Positions 10,022 to 20,827 of a DNA stretch of 64,000 nucleotides are shown in pieces. The stretch is taken from positions 868,001 through 932,000 of the forward strand of contig NZ_QRGP01000001.1 of NCBI RefSeq assembly GCF_003367235.1, in the 5' to 3' direction. Source of the stretch: Sphingorhabdus pulchriflava. Lineage in GTDB: Bacteria; Pseudomonadota; Alphaproteobacteria; Sphingomonadales; Sphingomonadaceae. The notes beneath the pieces were generated by a model. The model saw only the letters and a program-made list of their open reading frames with translations, searched no databases and was not told where the DNA came from. Numbering within the stretch: the stretch's first letter is position 1; each line of letters begins with the position of its first letter. Position numbers and translations under genes: made by a program.

Positions 10022-11119
10022 ATGGCAGCAAGTCTTAAAGTCATTAATGGGGATCAGGCAAAAAACATGAATAATGCAGAACGTGAACGCGCGCTCGAAG
10101 CCGCGCTGGCCCAGATTGATCGTGCATTCGGCAAGGGTTCGGCGATGAAGCTGGGCAGCCGCGAAGCTGTGCAGATGGAGGCGATTTCAACCGGTTCGCT
10201 AGGGTTGGATATCGCGCTTGGTATTGGCGGCCTTCCCAAGGGACGCGTCATCGAAATCTATGGTCCGGAAAGCTCGGGCAAGACGACGCTCACCTTGCAT
10301 GCCATTGCCGAAGCGCAAAAGGCGGGCGGGACGGCGGCTTTCATCGACGCCGAACATGCGCTGGATCCAGCTTATGCCAAGAAGCTCGGTGTCGATGTAG
10401 ACAATCTTATCGTTTCGCAGCCTGACACCGGTGAACAGGCACTCGAAATTGCCGATACGCTGGTGCGCTCGAATGCGGTCGACATTCTTGTGATTGACTC
10501 TGTGGCGGCATTGGTACCGCGCGCTGAAATCGAAGGTGAAATGGGCGACAGCCATGTCGGCCTGCAGGCCCGTTTGATGAGCCAGGCGCTGCGCAAAATT
10601 ACCGGGTCAATCAGCCGTTCGAACTGCATGGTGATTTTCATCAACCAGATCCGTATGAAGATCGGCGTGATGTATGGTTCGCCCGAAACCACAACCGGCG
10701 GCAATGCGCTCAAATTCTATGCCTCGGTCCGTCTCGACATCCGCCGCACTGGCCAAATCAAGGATCGGGAGGATATTGTCGGCAACACCACCCGGGTGAA
10801 AGTCGTCAAGAACAAGGTGGCCCCACCGTTCAAGCAGGTTGAGTTCGACATCATGTATGGCGAAGGCATTTCCAAGACCGGCGAATTGCTCGACATTGGT
10901 GTGAAGGCAGGGCTTGTTGAAAAGTCGGGCAGCTGGTTCAGCTATGACTCGATCCGCATCGGGCAGGGCCGTGAGAACGCCAAGATCTGGCTGAAGGAAA
11001 ATCCGGAAATGGCGGCGAAGCTCGAAGCGTCGATCCGTAACAAGACCGACGAGGTAGCCGAAGAAATGATGGTTGGCCCCAGTGCCGACGATGAAGATGG
11101 CGGCGCAATCGACGAATGA
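10022..11119 (+). CDS. recA: Recombinase RecA
   Basis: The strand-exchange ATPase of homologous recombination and co-protease for LexA self-cleavage. The 365-residue product has Walker [10 protein letters not shown] (K87), the MAW core domain, loop L1/L2 segments (including the [12 protein letters not shown] region) and an acidic C-terminus (DDEDGG). ATG 10022 is preceded by AAGGAG at 10009-10014 with 7-base spacing. Regulation by LexA is directly suggested by two tandem operators upstream. It follows cckA but has its own promoter region of about 140 bases, and it ends before a strong terminator. Confidence 0.98.
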   Translation: MAASLKVINGDQAKNMNNAERERALEAALAQIDRAFGKGSAMKLGSREAVQMEAISTGSLGLDIALGIGGLPKGRVIEIYGPESSGKTTLTLHAIAEAQKAGGTAAFIDAEHALDPAYAKKLGVDVDNLIVSQPDTGEQALEIADTLVRSNAVDILVIDSVAALVPRAEIEGEMGDSHVGLQARLMSQALRKITGSISRSNCMVIFINQIRMKIGVMYGSPETTTGGNALKFYASVRLDIRRTGQIKDREDIVGNTTRVKVVKNKVAPPFKQVEFDIMYGEGISKTGELLDIGVKAGLVEKSGSWFSYDSIRIGQGRENAKIWLKENPEMAAKLEASIRNKTDEVAEEMMVGPSADDEDGGAIDE

Positions 11120-11137
11120 GCGTCAACTAACCCCCAA

Positions 11138-11184
11138 GGCTCTCTCCCAAGGAGCCGATAGCGCACCACGCCTGATCGGTGCGC
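11138..11184 (+). other. Two small hairpins in the recA 3' region
   Basis: GGCTC / GAGCC (11138-11142 with 11152-11156) and GCGCACC / GGTGCGC (11161-11167 with 11178-11184) form two perfect short stems in the recA trailer, just ahead of the terminator hairpin. They may protect the 3' end; the role is not shown. Confidence 0.4.
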
Positions 11185-11188
11185 AACC

Positions 11189-11225
11189 GGCCCGCCCTGG
11201 ACCACCCCGGGGCGGGCCAATTTAT
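11189..11225 (+). terminator. Rho-independent terminator of recA
   Basis: A perfect 9-bp GC-rich stem GGCCCGCCC / GGGCGGGCC (11189-11197 with 11210-11218) with a 12-base loop is followed by AATTTATTTG. The T-rich side points to termination of plus-strand transcripts; the minus strand has no T-run on the other side. Confidence 0.82.
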
Positions 11226-11235
11226 TTGTGACGCT

Positions 11236-13269
11236 TCAGGCTGGTTCGAGCGTAGCCTGTTTCACCACATCGTCGGCCAGCTTACCTGACAGTTCGGATA
11301 GATGGTCGAATTCCGCTGTAAAGCTCGCGAGCCCCTGACTCAACGAACGCAATTCGGCATCAAGTCCGTTGAGGCTGGCCATCGGTAGATGCGCCTCGAC
11401 CATGTCCCAGTGTTGCCAATCGGGGTGCGCGCCAAGGTTCAAAATCTGTCCGCGCCGCGACGACACGACTGAGCCCATTTTCGACCCCGTTCCCGGCGGC
11501 GAAGTGATGGCGACATGGACGACCGGCTCGAGCAGATAAGGCTGGCACTGTGCCAGCGCCTCGCACATCGCCAGCTTGCCCGCCAAGCGGAAAGCCAGTT
11601 CGGAACTGTCAACCGTGTGATAACTACCATCGACCAGCGTCACAGCCACATCGACCACCGGAAAACCGAGCGGGCCTTTTTCCATAGCATCGCGTACACC
11701 GGCTTCGACAGCAGGTATCCACTGCTTAGGCACTACACCGCCTGATATTTTCTCTTCAAACACAAACCCAGAGCCCCGAGGTAATGGGCGAACCTCAATC
11801 ACGACATCACCATATTGGCCATGCCCGCCGGACTGCTTTTTATGCCGCCCACGTTGCATGACACCTTTCCTGATTGACTCTCGATAAGCAATTTTGGGAG
11901 CATGCGTCTCGACATCGACGCCGTAGCGCCGTTTGAGCCGTTGCAGCGTGACATTGAGATGTTCGTCATTGATCCCGCGCAGTAATGTTTCATGGCTGGA
12001 ATCATCCTGTGTCCATTCGAGCGCCGGGTCTTCCTCGACCAATTTGTGCAATGCAGTCGAGAGCTTCACATCGTCTTGCCGGTTCTTCGCGCGCAAAGCG
12101 ATTGTGGCATTGCGCGGCGGCAGGTCTATCAAATATTCCGAGCCGATGTCGCTGGAGCTACCGAAGATCATGCCAGCCTTCGCCGCATCGGCTTTTGCGA
12201 TTGCAACAATGTCTCCGGCATCGGCGGCGGCCAGTTTGTTGGTCTTGTCCCCCTGCAGGGCAAATAGTGCGCCAGCCCGGATATCTTCGGTCAAGTCAGC
12301 GCCTTCGCTAAGGCCATTGCCCAGTACCCTCGCCAGCGCCAACCTACCAACCGCGCCACCATTGGCCACCTTGAACACATGGACACCTTTGCCATTGGTA
12401 CCCAGCCGCCGTGCAGCCAGTTCCACAGCAGGTGCTTCGTGACGCAGCATTTTGAGCAAACGGTGGACGCCAAATCCATTCAGCGCTGAACCGAACATCA
12501 CCGGGACAACCCATCCGGCCCGCGCCTCGTCCGTCAAATCCTTGAGCACCCGATCAAGGCTGGGCTGTTCGTCCATCAGCAGCGTTTCGAGTAACTCATC
12601 GTCATGATCGGCAAGCGTTTCGAGCATGTGATACCGGTCGCTCGCCTCGCGCTCGGCAAGGTCGGCCGGAATGTCTATCCGCTCACTCTCCTTGCCCGGC
12701 ACGTAGCGGTGCGCACGCTCGAGCGCGATATCTACAAAGCCGGTGATCTTTTCACCTTCGCGGATCGGGATTTGCCGCGCCACCAGCGGCGCGCCACTCA
12801 TCGGTTGCATCGCTTCGAGCAGGTCATGGATGCGCCCGCGCGCTGCATCAATCTTGTTGACGAAGACCGCGTGCGGGATGCCCAGGGCGTTAAGGCGGCG
12901 CAATATGGGCTCGGCCAAGGCGGCGCGCTCCGGCTCCGGGTCAACGACGACGATTGCCATGTCGGCGCTGCCCAGCGCGGCATAGCCATCGGCTGCAAAA
13001 CCTACCGCTCCCGGCGTGTCGATAATCGCGAATTTGTCACCCAGATATTCAAAGCGGGTCAGATTGATCTCAGTTGATCCGCGCCGAGCACGTGCCTCCG
13101 GACTTGAATCGCCCACTGTGGTCCCGGCCTCTACCGACCCAAGCCGGGATATTGTGCCCGAAGCAAAAAGCATTGCTTCTGCCAAACTGGTTTTACCGGC
13201 CCCGGCGGGGCCAACCAGGGCCACGGCCCTTACGCCTGTGACTTTTGCTCCTTTGGTGGTGCTTGCCAT
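11236..13269 (-). CDS. Elongation factor G-like translational GTPase
   Basis: A cytoplasmic GTPase of the EF-G fold, probably a non-canonical paralogue rather than the housekeeping fusA. The 677-residue product has P-loop GPAGAGKTS, G3 DTPGA, G4 NKID and the EF-G domain IV motif KQSGGHGQYGDV. The switch I region reads RRGSTEIN where canonical EF-G has RGITI, a sign of the divergent subfamily. The frame runs upstream to 13470, but AGGAG (13277-13281 complement) sits 7 bases before ATG 13269; ATG 13272 is an alternative. No str-operon neighbours (rpsL, rpsG, tuf) are present. Confidence 0.88.
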   Translation of the reverse strand: MASTTKGAKVTGVRAVALVGPAGAGKTSLAEAMLFASGTISRLGSVEAGTTVGDSSPEARARRGSTEINLTRFEYLGDKFAIIDTPGAVGFAADGYAALGSADMAIVVVDPEPERAALAEPILRRLNALGIPHAVFVNKIDAARGRIHDLLEAMQPMSGAPLVARQIPIREGEKITGFVDIALERAHRYVPGKESERIDIPADLAEREASDRYHMLETLADHDDELLETLLMDEQPSLDRVLKDLTDEARAGWVVPVMFGSALNGFGVHRLLKMLRHEAPAVELAARRLGTNGKGVHVFKVANGGAVGRLALARVLGNGLSEGADLTEDIRAGALFALQGDKTNKLAAADAGDIVAIAKADAAKAGMIFGSSSDIGSEYLIDLPPRNATIALRAKNRQDDVKLSTALHKLVEEDPALEWTQDDSSHETLLRGINDEHLNVTLQRLKRRYGVDVETHAPKIAYRESIRKGVMQRGRHKKQSGGHGQYGDVVIEVRPLPRGSGFVFEEKISGGVVPKQWIPAVEAGVRDAMEKGPLGFPVVDVAVTLVDGSYHTVDSSELAFRLAGKLAMCEALAQCQPYLLEPVVHVAITSPPGTGSKMGSVVSSRRGQILNLGAHPDWQHWDMVEAHLPMASLNGLDAELRSLSQGLASFTAEFDHLSELSGKLADDVVKQATLEPA

Positions 13270-13349
13270 CATTCGTCTCCTCTTGTTCAAGCGGAGCGTG
13301 CTGGCGCAGCCTTCAGCGTTGGATGTGCGCCAACGCGCAACAAAAACAT

Positions 13350-13418
13350 CAGGGGCTGGCAAATAGGTCAGGACAGGATCGGGGGATATGGCCGAGGCGT
13401 ATTTGCCAGTCCCTGACC
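13350..13418. repeat. Inverted repeat with alternative pairing in the divergent spacer
   Basis: The arms CAGGGGCTGGCAAATA (13350-13365) and TATTTGCCAGTCCCTG (13400-13415) pair over 16 bp with one mismatch, spacer 34. A second pairing, GGTCAGG (13366-13372) with CCTGACC (13412-13418), excludes part of the first. It lies between the EF-G-like gene and the methyltransferase; the rest of this 230-bp spacer shows no gene. Confidence 0.6.
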
Positions 13419-13499
13419 AACAAATGCTGCGCCTATCCCAACTGAGTCGCAAGTGCAAAATGGGTTGCACCGATTGCTGTCCCGACTAGGGTTATCAGC

Positions 13500-14321
13500 A
13501 TGACAGACAAGACGGAATGGCAAGGACAGGTTGGCACCAGTTGGGCGCGGCAATGGCAGCGCACCGACCGGTCGTTTACACCGCTGACCGAGCGCTTGGT
13601 TGCGCGCATATTGGAATGCGGGGATGTACGCCGGATCGCAGATATCGGCTGTGGGGCAGGGGAGCTGTCGATTAAGATCGCCGATGCTCGACGGGATGCG
13701 AATGTTCTCGGACTGGATATTTCAGCAGATCTGGTGTCGGCGGCATCGGAACGGGCTTCCGGAAGCCCCAATCTCAAATTTGCTGTTGCGGATGCTTCTG
13801 TTTGGCAGGACCCGTCCTTCATTCCAGACCTTTATGTGTCCCGCCATGGTGTGATGTTTTTCGACGATCCGGTTGCCGCCTTCGCCAACCTAGCGACGAG
13901 TGCGGCGGAGAATGCGCAAATGGTCTTATCCTGTTTTCGCGCCCCATCTGAAAATGCCTGGGCGACCAAAATCGCCTCGCTTGTTCCGTCGGCTCCATCC
14001 GGAGATCCGCATGCGCCCGGACCATTCGCCTTTGCCGATCCGGAGCGTGTGAAGGGCATTCTTTCCGAAGCTGGATGGACCGATGTCGGCTTTGAAGCCG
14101 TCGATTTCGATTATGTCGCGGGCAGCGGCGAAGATCCTGTCGCAGATGCGCTTGATTTCTTCGGCCATATTGGCCCCGCCGCGCGCGCTATCAGAATGCT
14201 TGAAGGCGATGCGCGTATCGCATTCCTTGATCGCCTGCGCGAACTTGCCCACGAGCATCTGCACGACGGCGCAGTCCGCTTTGCGGCAGCAGCCTGGATC
14301 GTCACAGCACGTAAGAATTAA
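13500..14321 (+). CDS. Class I SAM-dependent methyltransferase
   Basis: A cytoplasmic Rossmann-fold methyltransferase of unknown substrate. The 273-residue product carries the SAM-binding motif I IADIGCGAGELS (about residues 45-57), the acidic motif II GLDIS and the post-motif region DLYVSRHGVMFFDDP. The N-terminal TSWARQWQRTDRSF segment and overall layout resemble the Methyltransf_11/UbiE-like group. It is followed after 14 bases by a glutathione S-transferase gene, with which it probably forms an operon. A catalytic role is not deducible by eye. Confidence 0.82.
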   Translation: MTDKTEWQGQVGTSWARQWQRTDRSFTPLTERLVARILECGDVRRIADIGCGAGELSIKIADARRDANVLGLDISADLVSAASERASGSPNLKFAVADASVWQDPSFIPDLYVSRHGVMFFDDPVAAFANLATSAAENAQMVLSCFRAPSENAWATKIASLVPSAPSGDPHAPGPFAFADPERVKGILSEAGWTDVGFEAVDFDYVAGSGEDPVADALDFFGHIGPAARAIRMLEGDARIAFLDRLRELAHEHLHDGAVRFAAAAWIVTARKN

Positions 14322-14335
14322 ACGAGGAGAGAGAT

Positions 14336-14962
14336 ATGACCCTGAAAGTCCACCACTTAAACAACAGCCGCTCGCAACGCATATTGTGGCTGCTGGAGGA
14401 ACTCGGGGTCGATTACGAAATCGTGCATCATCAGCGCGATGCGGTTACTAATCTGGCGCCGCCCGAATTGCTCGCCGTTCACCCGCTCGGCAAATCGCCA
14501 GTGATCGATGACAACGGCCAGATTGTGTATGAATCAGCGGCCATCGTCGAATATCTGTGCGAGCGGCACGGCGGCGGCCATCTGGTGCCCGAACGCGGTA
14601 CCGACGATCATATCCGATATCTCGAGTGGATCCACTTTGCTGAAGGTTCGGCGATGACGCCGATGCTGCTCAACCTTTATACCGCACGGCTTGGAGATGC
14701 AGCCGCTCCGCTGCGCCCGCGCATCGACCAGCAGCTTGAAAGCCATTTCCGCTATATCGAAGATCGGCTACTGCCGTCGGGCTGGCTGGTGGGCGACAGC
14801 ATGACCGGGGCCGACATCATGGTCAGTTTTCCTGCTGAAGCAGCGGTCAAAATGGGCTGGGCGGGCGATAAACCGAAGCTGACCGCCTATGTCGAAAAAA
14901 TCCATGCATTGCCGACCTGGAAGACCGCGTTGGAGAAGGGCGGACCCTACGCTTACGCCTGA
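14336..14962 (+). CDS. Glutathione S-transferase family protein
   Basis: A soluble GST-fold enzyme of 208 residues. The N-terminal thioredoxin-like domain begins VHHLNNSRSQRILWLLEEL, contains the cis-proline at the HPLGKSPVI motif and the glutathione-contacting ESAAIVEYL motif; a helical C-terminal domain follows. The candidate catalytic residue is a serine in NNSRS. A strong GAGGAG lies just upstream. The substrate is unknown. The gene sits between a methyltransferase and alaS. Confidence 0.9.
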   Translation: MTLKVHHLNNSRSQRILWLLEELGVDYEIVHHQRDAVTNLAPPELLAVHPLGKSPVIDDNGQIVYESAAIVEYLCERHGGGHLVPERGTDDHIRYLEWIHFAEGSAMTPMLLNLYTARLGDAAAPLRPRIDQQLESHFRYIEDRLLPSGWLVGDSMTGADIMVSFPAEAAVKMGWAGDKPKLTAYVEKIHALPTWKTALEKGGPYAYA

Positions 14963-15027
14963 TCGTTCGCACTAAGCGATATATCCGGCTTGCAGCACGC
15001 TTTGCCGTCGCCTAAGTCGCGCTGGCT

Positions 15028-17673
15028 ATGACCTCGACAAACGATATCCGCCGCGGCTTTCTCGACTATTTCGGCAATGCCGGACATGATGTGGTGCAGT
15101 CTGCCCCGCTAGTGCCCTATAATGACCCGACATTGATGTTCGTCAATGCCGGTATGGTGCCGTTCAAGAATGTGTTCACGGGGCTTGAAACCCGGGACAC
15201 CCCTCGCGCTGCATCGAGCCAGAAATGCGTGCGCGCAGGCGGGAAGCATAATGATCTCGACAATGTCGGCTATACCGCGCGGCACCACACTTTCTTTGAA
15301 ATGCTTGGGAATTTCTCCTTCGGCGATTATTTCAAGGAACAGGCGATCACCCATGCCTGGACTTTGCTGACCAAAGTCTGGGGTTTGAACCCGGACAAGC
15401 TGACGGCAACGGTCTATCACACCGATGATGAAGCCTTTGATCTTTGGAAGAAGATTGCAGGCCTGCCAGAACATCGCATCATTCGTATCCCGACCAGCGA
15501 TAATTTCTGGTCGATGGGCGATACCGGGCCCTGCGGCCCGTGCAGCGAAATCTTCTACGATCATGGCGAACATATTTTCGGTGGGCCCCCGGGTAGCCCG
15601 GACGAGGATGGCGACCGCTTCGTCGAAATCTGGAACCTCGTCTTCATGCAGTTCGAACGGCAGGATGATGGCACCGATGTGCCTTTGCCCAAGCCATCGA
15701 TCGACACCGGCATGGGGCTGGAACGCATTGCCGCGGTGCTGCAGGGCGTACACGACAATTATGATACCGATACCTTCAAGGCGCTGATTGCCGCCTCTGA
15801 AGAGCTGACCGGATCCAAGGCAGAAGGTGACAGCAAGGCGAGCCACCGCGTCATTGCGGATCACCTACGTTCAACCAGCTTCCTGCTGGCCGATGGCGTG
15901 ATGCCCTCCAACGAAGGGCGGGGCTATGTTCTGCGTCGCATCATGCGCCGCGCGATGCGCCACGCGCATTTGCTTGGAGCCAAAGAGCCTTTGATGCACC
16001 GCTTGGTCGGCAGTCTTGCCGCTGAAATGGGTGCGGCCTATCCGGAACTGCTCCGCGCCCAGCCGCTGATCGAAGCGACGCTCCGCCAAGAGGAAACCCA
16101 GTTCCGCCGCACGCTCGACAAGGGGCTGAAGTTGCTCGACGAGGCAACCGGCGGAATGAAGGCGGGTGACGTGCTCGCGGGCGAAACCGCGTTCAAGCTC
16201 TATGACACTTACGGCTTCCCATATGACCTGACCGAAGATGCACTCCGCGCGCAGGGTTTCGGTATTGACCGTGCCGGCTTTGATGCCGCAATGGATAACC
16301 AGAAAGCGATGGCGCGCGCCGCGTGGAAGGGTTCGGGCGCAAAGGCTTCGGATGAGGTCTGGTTCGATATTGCCGAGCGTGTCGGTTCGACGGAGTTTAC
16401 CGGCTATACCGCGACCGAGGGCGAGGGGCAGGTGGTTGCACTCGTCAAGGATGGCGCTGAAGTACAATCCGCCAAAGCTGGTGACAGCGTGACATTGATC
16501 ACCAACCAGACGCCCTTTTATGGCGAAAGCGGTGGTCAGATGGGCGATGCTGGCACAATTTCGAGCTTGTCGGGCTTTGCAGCGACGGTCACTGACACCT
16601 CGAAGCCACTGGGTCGCCTGCATGCGCACCAGTTGACCGTTGATACCGGCGAAGTGAAGGTGGGCGATGTCGTCCAGCTAAAGATCGATACCGTGCGCCG
16701 TGATACGCTGCGTTCGAACCACAGTGCCACGCACTTGCTGCATGCGGCACTCCGTAATCGCTTGGGTAGCCATGTGACGCAAAAGGGTAGTATGGTTGCA
16801 CCAGATCGCCTGCGTTTCGACTTTTCGCACAATCAGGCTGTGACGCCTGAAGAAATTGCCGACATCGAGGCCGAGGTCAATGCGCAAATCCGCCGAAACA
16901 CTGCGGTGACCACTCGCTTGATGGCTCCCGACCAAGCAGTCGAGGCGGGCGCGCTGGCTCTGTTTGGTGAGAAATATGGCGACGAAGTCCGCGTGCTCAG
17001 CATGGGAGAGGTTGAGGGCGCCAATTATTCGGTCGAATTGTGCGGCGGCACCCATGTCAATGCGCTCGGCGATATCGCACTGATGACGATTGTTTCTGAA
17101 GGAGCCGTCGCGAGCGGCATTCGCCGTATAGAGGCATTGACCGGTGAGGCCGCCCGCCAGCATCTTGCGCGCCGTGAAAGCCAGTTGAAGGACATCGCGT
17201 CGCTGCTCAAAACAGCGCCAGATGAAGTGGCAACGCGCGTCGAAACCCTTCTCGCAGAACGTCGCACGCTCGAAAAGGAACTATCGGACGCCAAGACCAA
17301 GCTGGCGCTTTCGGGCGGCGGTGGCCCCAAGGCGGAAGCCGAGAAAATCGGCGATACCAGTTTCATAGGGCAGGTCATCGCCGGAATTGAACCCAAGGCG
17401 CTGCGTGGGCTTGCCGACGAACAGATGAAGGCACTTGGCGGTGGTGTTGTCGCGATTATCGCTTCTAACGAAAATGCCAATACCGTCGTTGTCGCTGTCT
17501 CGCCCGAATTGACCGGCAAATTTGCTGCACCCGATCTCGTTCGCGCCGCCACCACCGCAATGGGCGGGCAGGGCGGTGGTGGTCGTCCGGAAATGGCGCA
17601 GGGTGGTGGACCAGCAGGCGCCGCTCAGGCGCAGGCCGGGCTCGATGCGATCAAGGCTGTGCTTGCGGGTTAA
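15028..17673 (+). CDS. alaS: Alanine--tRNA ligase
   Basis: Charges tRNA-Ala and edits mis-charged Ser/Gly. The 881-residue product has the class II catalytic core with motif 1 ([16 protein letters not shown]) and the [17 protein letters not shown] motif (H86-H87), the editing-domain zinc ligands in HSATH (H565/H569) and CGGTH (C672/H676), and a C-terminal DHHA1 domain with a Gly-rich tail. It is in the recA-alaS-icd neighbourhood known from other alphaproteobacteria. The last 23 bases overlap the 3' end of the convergent antiporter gene. Confidence 0.97.
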   Translation: MTSTNDIRRGFLDYFGNAGHDVVQSAPLVPYNDPTLMFVNAGMVPFKNVFTGLETRDTPRAASSQKCVRAGGKHNDLDNVGYTARHHTFFEMLGNFSFGDYFKEQAITHAWTLLTKVWGLNPDKLTATVYHTDDEAFDLWKKIAGLPEHRIIRIPTSDNFWSMGDTGPCGPCSEIFYDHGEHIFGGPPGSPDEDGDRFVEIWNLVFMQFERQDDGTDVPLPKPSIDTGMGLERIAAVLQGVHDNYDTDTFKALIAASEELTGSKAEGDSKASHRVIADHLRSTSFLLADGVMPSNEGRGYVLRRIMRRAMRHAHLLGAKEPLMHRLVGSLAAEMGAAYPELLRAQPLIEATLRQEETQFRRTLDKGLKLLDEATGGMKAGDVLAGETAFKLYDTYGFPYDLTEDALRAQGFGIDRAGFDAAMDNQKAMARAAWKGSGAKASDEVWFDIAERVGSTEFTGYTATEGEGQVVALVKDGAEVQSAKAGDSVTLITNQTPFYGESGGQMGDAGTISSLSGFAATVTDTSKPLGRLHAHQLTVDTGEVKVGDVVQLKIDTVRRDTLRSNHSATHLLHAALRNRLGSHVTQKGSMVAPDRLRFDFSHNQAVTPEEIADIEAEVNAQIRRNTAVTTRLMAPDQAVEAGALALFGEKYGDEVRVLSMGEVEGANYSVELCGGTHVNALGDIALMTIVSEGAVASGIRRIEALTGEAARQHLARRESQLKDIASLLKTAPDEVATRVETLLAERRTLEKELSDAKTKLALSGGGGPKAEAEKIGDTSFIGQVIAGIEPKALRGLADEQMKALGGGVVAIIASNENANTVVVAVSPELTGKFAAPDLVRAATTAMGGQGGGGRPEMAQGGGPAGAAQAQAGLDAIKAVLAG

Positions 17674-19441
17674 GCCTGCTGCGCAGTTTGAGGCGGGGGG
17701 CTTTGTCGAGCTCCCCAGCTTCCTTGATGGCGCGACGGAACTCGTCGCGTTTCTCATGGATGGATGCGATCACCGGTCCCATCGCAATGCCGAGATCGAC
17801 AAGAACTGCCTCTGACAGCTGAAGCGAGCTTTCGAGCGTTTCGGGCACCGCATCGCTTACGCCGGCCAGATAGAGCTCTGCGGCATGATCTGCGTCGCGG
17901 GCGCGGGCGACGATGGTTATATCGGCATGCTGCGCGCGAATTCGCTTCACCGTCTTCGCTGCCAGCACCGGATCGTTCATCGTCAGCACCAGCGCCTTGG
18001 CGGTATCGAGATGCAGTCTGTCCAAGGTTTGCGGCTTTCTGACATCGCCAAAAATGACATTATATCCGTCGCGCCGCGCGGCTACGACCGCGTCGACATT
18101 GTGCTCAACCGCCAAATAGGGTTGATCGTGCGCTTGCAGCATTTCTGCCACCAACTGTCCCACACGACCGAAACCGATAATGACTGTGCGCGGTTCGACG
18201 TCGGAACGGATCTCTTCTTCAAGCGCCAATCCGCTCGACCGCACCTGGATGCGTCGCGCCATATCGTGACCTATCCTGGCCAATATTGGCGTAATCAGCA
18301 AACCTATAGCGGTCGCAACCTGCCAAAACCGGGCAGTTTCGGGATCGATGATTTGTGCCGCGCTGGCGGCACCCAGAACGATCAAAGTTGTTTCGGATGG
18401 GCTAGCCATCAATAGGCCCGTCTCGGTTGCCACGCCCGGCCGAGCGCCGGCAAGTTTGAGCAGGCTGATGACGACAAGGGCATTTATTGCAACGGCCACG
18501 ACAACTGCAGCCACCAGTTTGTCCCAATTGGACGATATGAAACCGATGTCGATCTGCATGCCGATGCTGATCAGAAATACACCCAACGCCAACCCCTTAA
18601 AGGGTTCGACCACGGTTTCGACTTCGCCGCGATAGTCGGTTTCAGCGATCAGCAATCCGGCGATCAGTGCGCCAACGATGGGGGAAAGACCAACCGCGGC
18701 AGTAGCGAGGCTCGACAATATGACGACCAGCAGAGTGGCGGCGATAAACAATTCCGGGCTTTTGGTGCGTGCAGCCTGCCCGAACAGCGGCGGAAGCAGA
18801 TAGCGGCCCGCAACTAGCATCACGACGATCACTGACAGTCCCTGCCACGCCACCGAAAACAACGCATCCCATCCGCCACCGCTTGCTGCCTGCGGGCCAA
18901 GCACGCCGAGGACAAAGATGATCGGCACAATCGCCAGATCCTCAAACAACAGCATGGCGAATGCAGAGCGGCCCACAGAGGACGTTGTGCCTGCAATTGG
19001 CAGAACCAATGCTGTAGAAGACAGCGAGAGTGCGAGACCAAGCCCGATAGCTTCGGTGGCGTTGTAGCCAACGGCAAACAACGCGCCGCCGATCAATATC
19101 GCTCCACCAAATAATTCGGCGGCACCCAGCCCGAAGACCTGCTTGCGCATCCGCCAAAGCCTGCGGAATGACAGTTCAAGCCCGATGCCGAACAGCAACA
19201 GGATGATGCCAAATTCACCGATGCGGGTGATTTCGGCAGTGTCGGAAATGGTTATCCAGCGTAACCACGGATATTGCGCTGCAGGCGAGCCGAGACCCAT
19301 GGGGCCGACCAGAACACCGACCAGCAGGAACCCGATAATCGGGGTGATCCGCAACCGGGCGAATGCAGGAATAACAATCCCCGCCGCGCCCAAGATGACG
19401 AGCGCGTTGTTCAAACCTTCGGTGTGGAGTTCGGCGGCCAT
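17651..19441 (-). CDS. CPA2 monovalent cation:proton antiporter with TrkA-N domain
   Basis: An inner-membrane Kef-type potassium/proton antiporter. The 596-residue product has about twelve hydrophobic segments in the first 390 residues, with the family motif [13 protein letters not shown] and the conserved [12 protein letters not shown] helix, then a cytosolic NAD-binding RCK domain ([17 protein letters not shown], acidic D in NVDAVVAAR) and a short C-terminal helix. It resembles KefB/YbaL. It follows icd by 39 bases on the same strand, and its start codon abuts a hairpin. No kefG/F-type partner is present. Confidence 0.9.
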   Translation of the reverse strand: MAAELHTEGLNNALVILGAAGIVIPAFARLRITPIIGFLLVGVLVGPMGLGSPAAQYPWLRWITISDTAEITRIGEFGIILLLFGIGLELSFRRLWRMRKQVFGLGAAELFGGAILIGGALFAVGYNATEAIGLGLALSLSSTALVLPIAGTTSSVGRSAFAMLLFEDLAIVPIIFVLGVLGPQAASGGGWDALFSVAWQGLSVIVVMLVAGRYLLPPLFGQAARTKSPELFIAATLLVVILSSLATAAVGLSPIVGALIAGLLIAETDYRGEVETVVEPFKGLALGVFLISIGMQIDIGFISSNWDKLVAAVVVAVAINALVVISLLKLAGARPGVATETGLLMASPSETTLIVLGAASAAQIIDPETARFWQVATAIGLLITPILARIGHDMARRIQVRSSGLALEEEIRSDVEPRTVIIGFGRVGQLVAEMLQAHDQPYLAVEHNVDAVVAARRDGYNVIFGDVRKPQTLDRLHLDTAKALVLTMNDPVLAAKTVKRIRAQHADITIVARARDADHAAELYLAGVSDAVPETLESSLQLSEAVLVDLGIAMGPVIASIHEKRDEFRRAIKEAGELDKAPRLKLRSRLNPQAQP

Positions 19442-19442
19442 G

Positions 19443-19457
19443 CCCCTTCTTAAGGGG
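19443..19457 (-). promoter_or_regulatory. Hairpin covering the antiporter ribosome-binding region
   Basis: On the minus strand CCCCTT-AAG-AAGGGG forms a perfect 6-bp stem ending one base before the start codon. The only Shine-Dalgarno-like bases (AAGGGG) are in the stem, so translation may be limited unless the hairpin opens. This is inference. Confidence 0.45.
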
Positions 19458-19480
19458 AGCGGGCCGCCGATGTCAGCAAC

Positions 19481-20704
19481 TTACTGCCAATTGCCCATTT
19501 TTGTTTCGAGATTGGCGCGAACCGTTTCGAAAAACTGCTCGGTGGTCATCCACGCCTGATCGGGGCCGATCAGGATGGCGAGGTCCTTGGTCATTGCACC
19601 GCTTTCGACGGTTTCGATGCAGACCTGCTCCAACGTTTCGGCAAAGCGCGTCACGTCGGGTGTGTCGTCGAACTTGCCACGGAACTTCAGACCACCGGTC
19701 CAGGCGAAGATCGACGCAATCGGGTTGGTCGAAGTTGCCTTGCCGGCCTGATGCTGGCGGTAGTGGCGAGTGACGGTGCCGTGCGCAGCTTCCGCCTCGA
19801 CGGTCTTGCCGTCGGGCGTCATCAGGATCGAGGTCATCAGACCGAGCGAACCGAAGCCCTGCGCCACCTGATCCGACTGGACGTCGCCATCATAATTTTT
19901 GCAGGCCCACACGAACTTGCCGCTCCATTTCAGCGCCGATGCGACCATGTCGTCGATCAGGCGGTGTTCGTACACGATACCGGCGGCGGCGAATTTTTCC
20001 TTGAAGCCTTCGGTTTCGAAGATTTCCTGGAACAGATCCTTGAAGCGGCCGTCATAGGCCTTGAGGATGGTGTTCTTGGTCGACAGGTACACAGGCCAGC
20101 CAAGGTTGAGGCCGTAGTTGAGCGATGCGCGGGCAAAGTCGCGGATCGAATCGTCGAGATTGTACATCGCCATTGCGACGCCGCTGCTCGGGAATTTGAA
20201 GACTTCGAGGTCCAGTTTTTCGCCGTCATCGCCGTCAAAAACAAGTCGCAGCGTGCCCGGACCGGGGATCAGCGTGTCCGTGGCGCGATACTGGTCGCCA
20301 AAGGCATGACGGCCAACCACAATCGGGTCGGTCCAGCCGGGAATCAGGCGAGGGACGTTTTCGATCACGATCGGTTCGCGGAACACGACGCCGCCAAGAA
20401 TATTGCGGATCGTGCCGTTGGGCGATTTCCACATTTTCTTGAGGTTGAATTCTTCAACACGGGCTTCGTCAGGGGTGATCGTTGCGCATTTCACGCCGAC
20501 GCCATATTGCTTGATCGCGTTCGCGGCATCTACGGTGATCTTGTCGTCCGTCGCGTCACGGGCTTCGACGCCCAGGTCATAATATTTCAGGTCGATGTCG
20601 AGATAGGGCAGTATCAGGCGTTCGCGAATCCATTCCCAGATGATCCGGGTCATTTCGTCGCCATCGAGTTCGACGACGGGGTTTTTCACCTTGATTTTTG
20701 CCAT
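19481..20704 (-). CDS. icd: Isocitrate dehydrogenase, NADP-dependent
   Basis: Converts isocitrate to 2-oxoglutarate in the TCA cycle. The 407-residue product is of the eukaryote-like homodimeric type, with N-terminal [20 protein letters not shown], the [13 protein letters not shown] segment, the active-site [12 protein letters not shown] motif and the [19 protein letters not shown] substrate/metal region. The reading frame continues upstream to 20773, but ATG 20704 gives the family N-terminus and has AAAGGAA upstream. It precedes the antiporter gene on the same strand. Confidence 0.97.
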   Translation of the reverse strand: MAKIKVKNPVVELDGDEMTRIIWEWIRERLILPYLDIDLKYYDLGVEARDATDDKITVDAANAIKQYGVGVKCATITPDEARVEEFNLKKMWKSPNGTIRNILGGVVFREPIVIENVPRLIPGWTDPIVVGRHAFGDQYRATDTLIPGPGTLRLVFDGDDGEKLDLEVFKFPSSGVAMAMYNLDDSIRDFARASLNYGLNLGWPVYLSTKNTILKAYDGRFKDLFQEIFETEGFKEKFAAAGIVYEHRLIDDMVASALKWSGKFVWACKNYDGDVQSDQVAQGFGSLGLMTSILMTPDGKTVEAEAAHGTVTRHYRQHQAGKATSTNPIASIFAWTGGLKFRGKFDDTPDVTRFAETLEQVCIETVESGAMTKDLAILIGPDQAWMTTEQFFETVRANLETKMGNWQ

Positions 20705-20827
20705 GACGAAGCTGCTTTCCTTTGGGGATTCTCTATTGTTTGCGCCTGCGCCATAGCAAAGTTTGACGACCAATCAACTGCCTGTGCGGCAAGCGATTGG
20801 CCATCAGACTAAAGCATTAGAATATGT

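Noticed and set aside
19751-20812. Antisense frame within icd (353 codons)
   Set aside because: Shadow of icd; no motifs or ribosome site.
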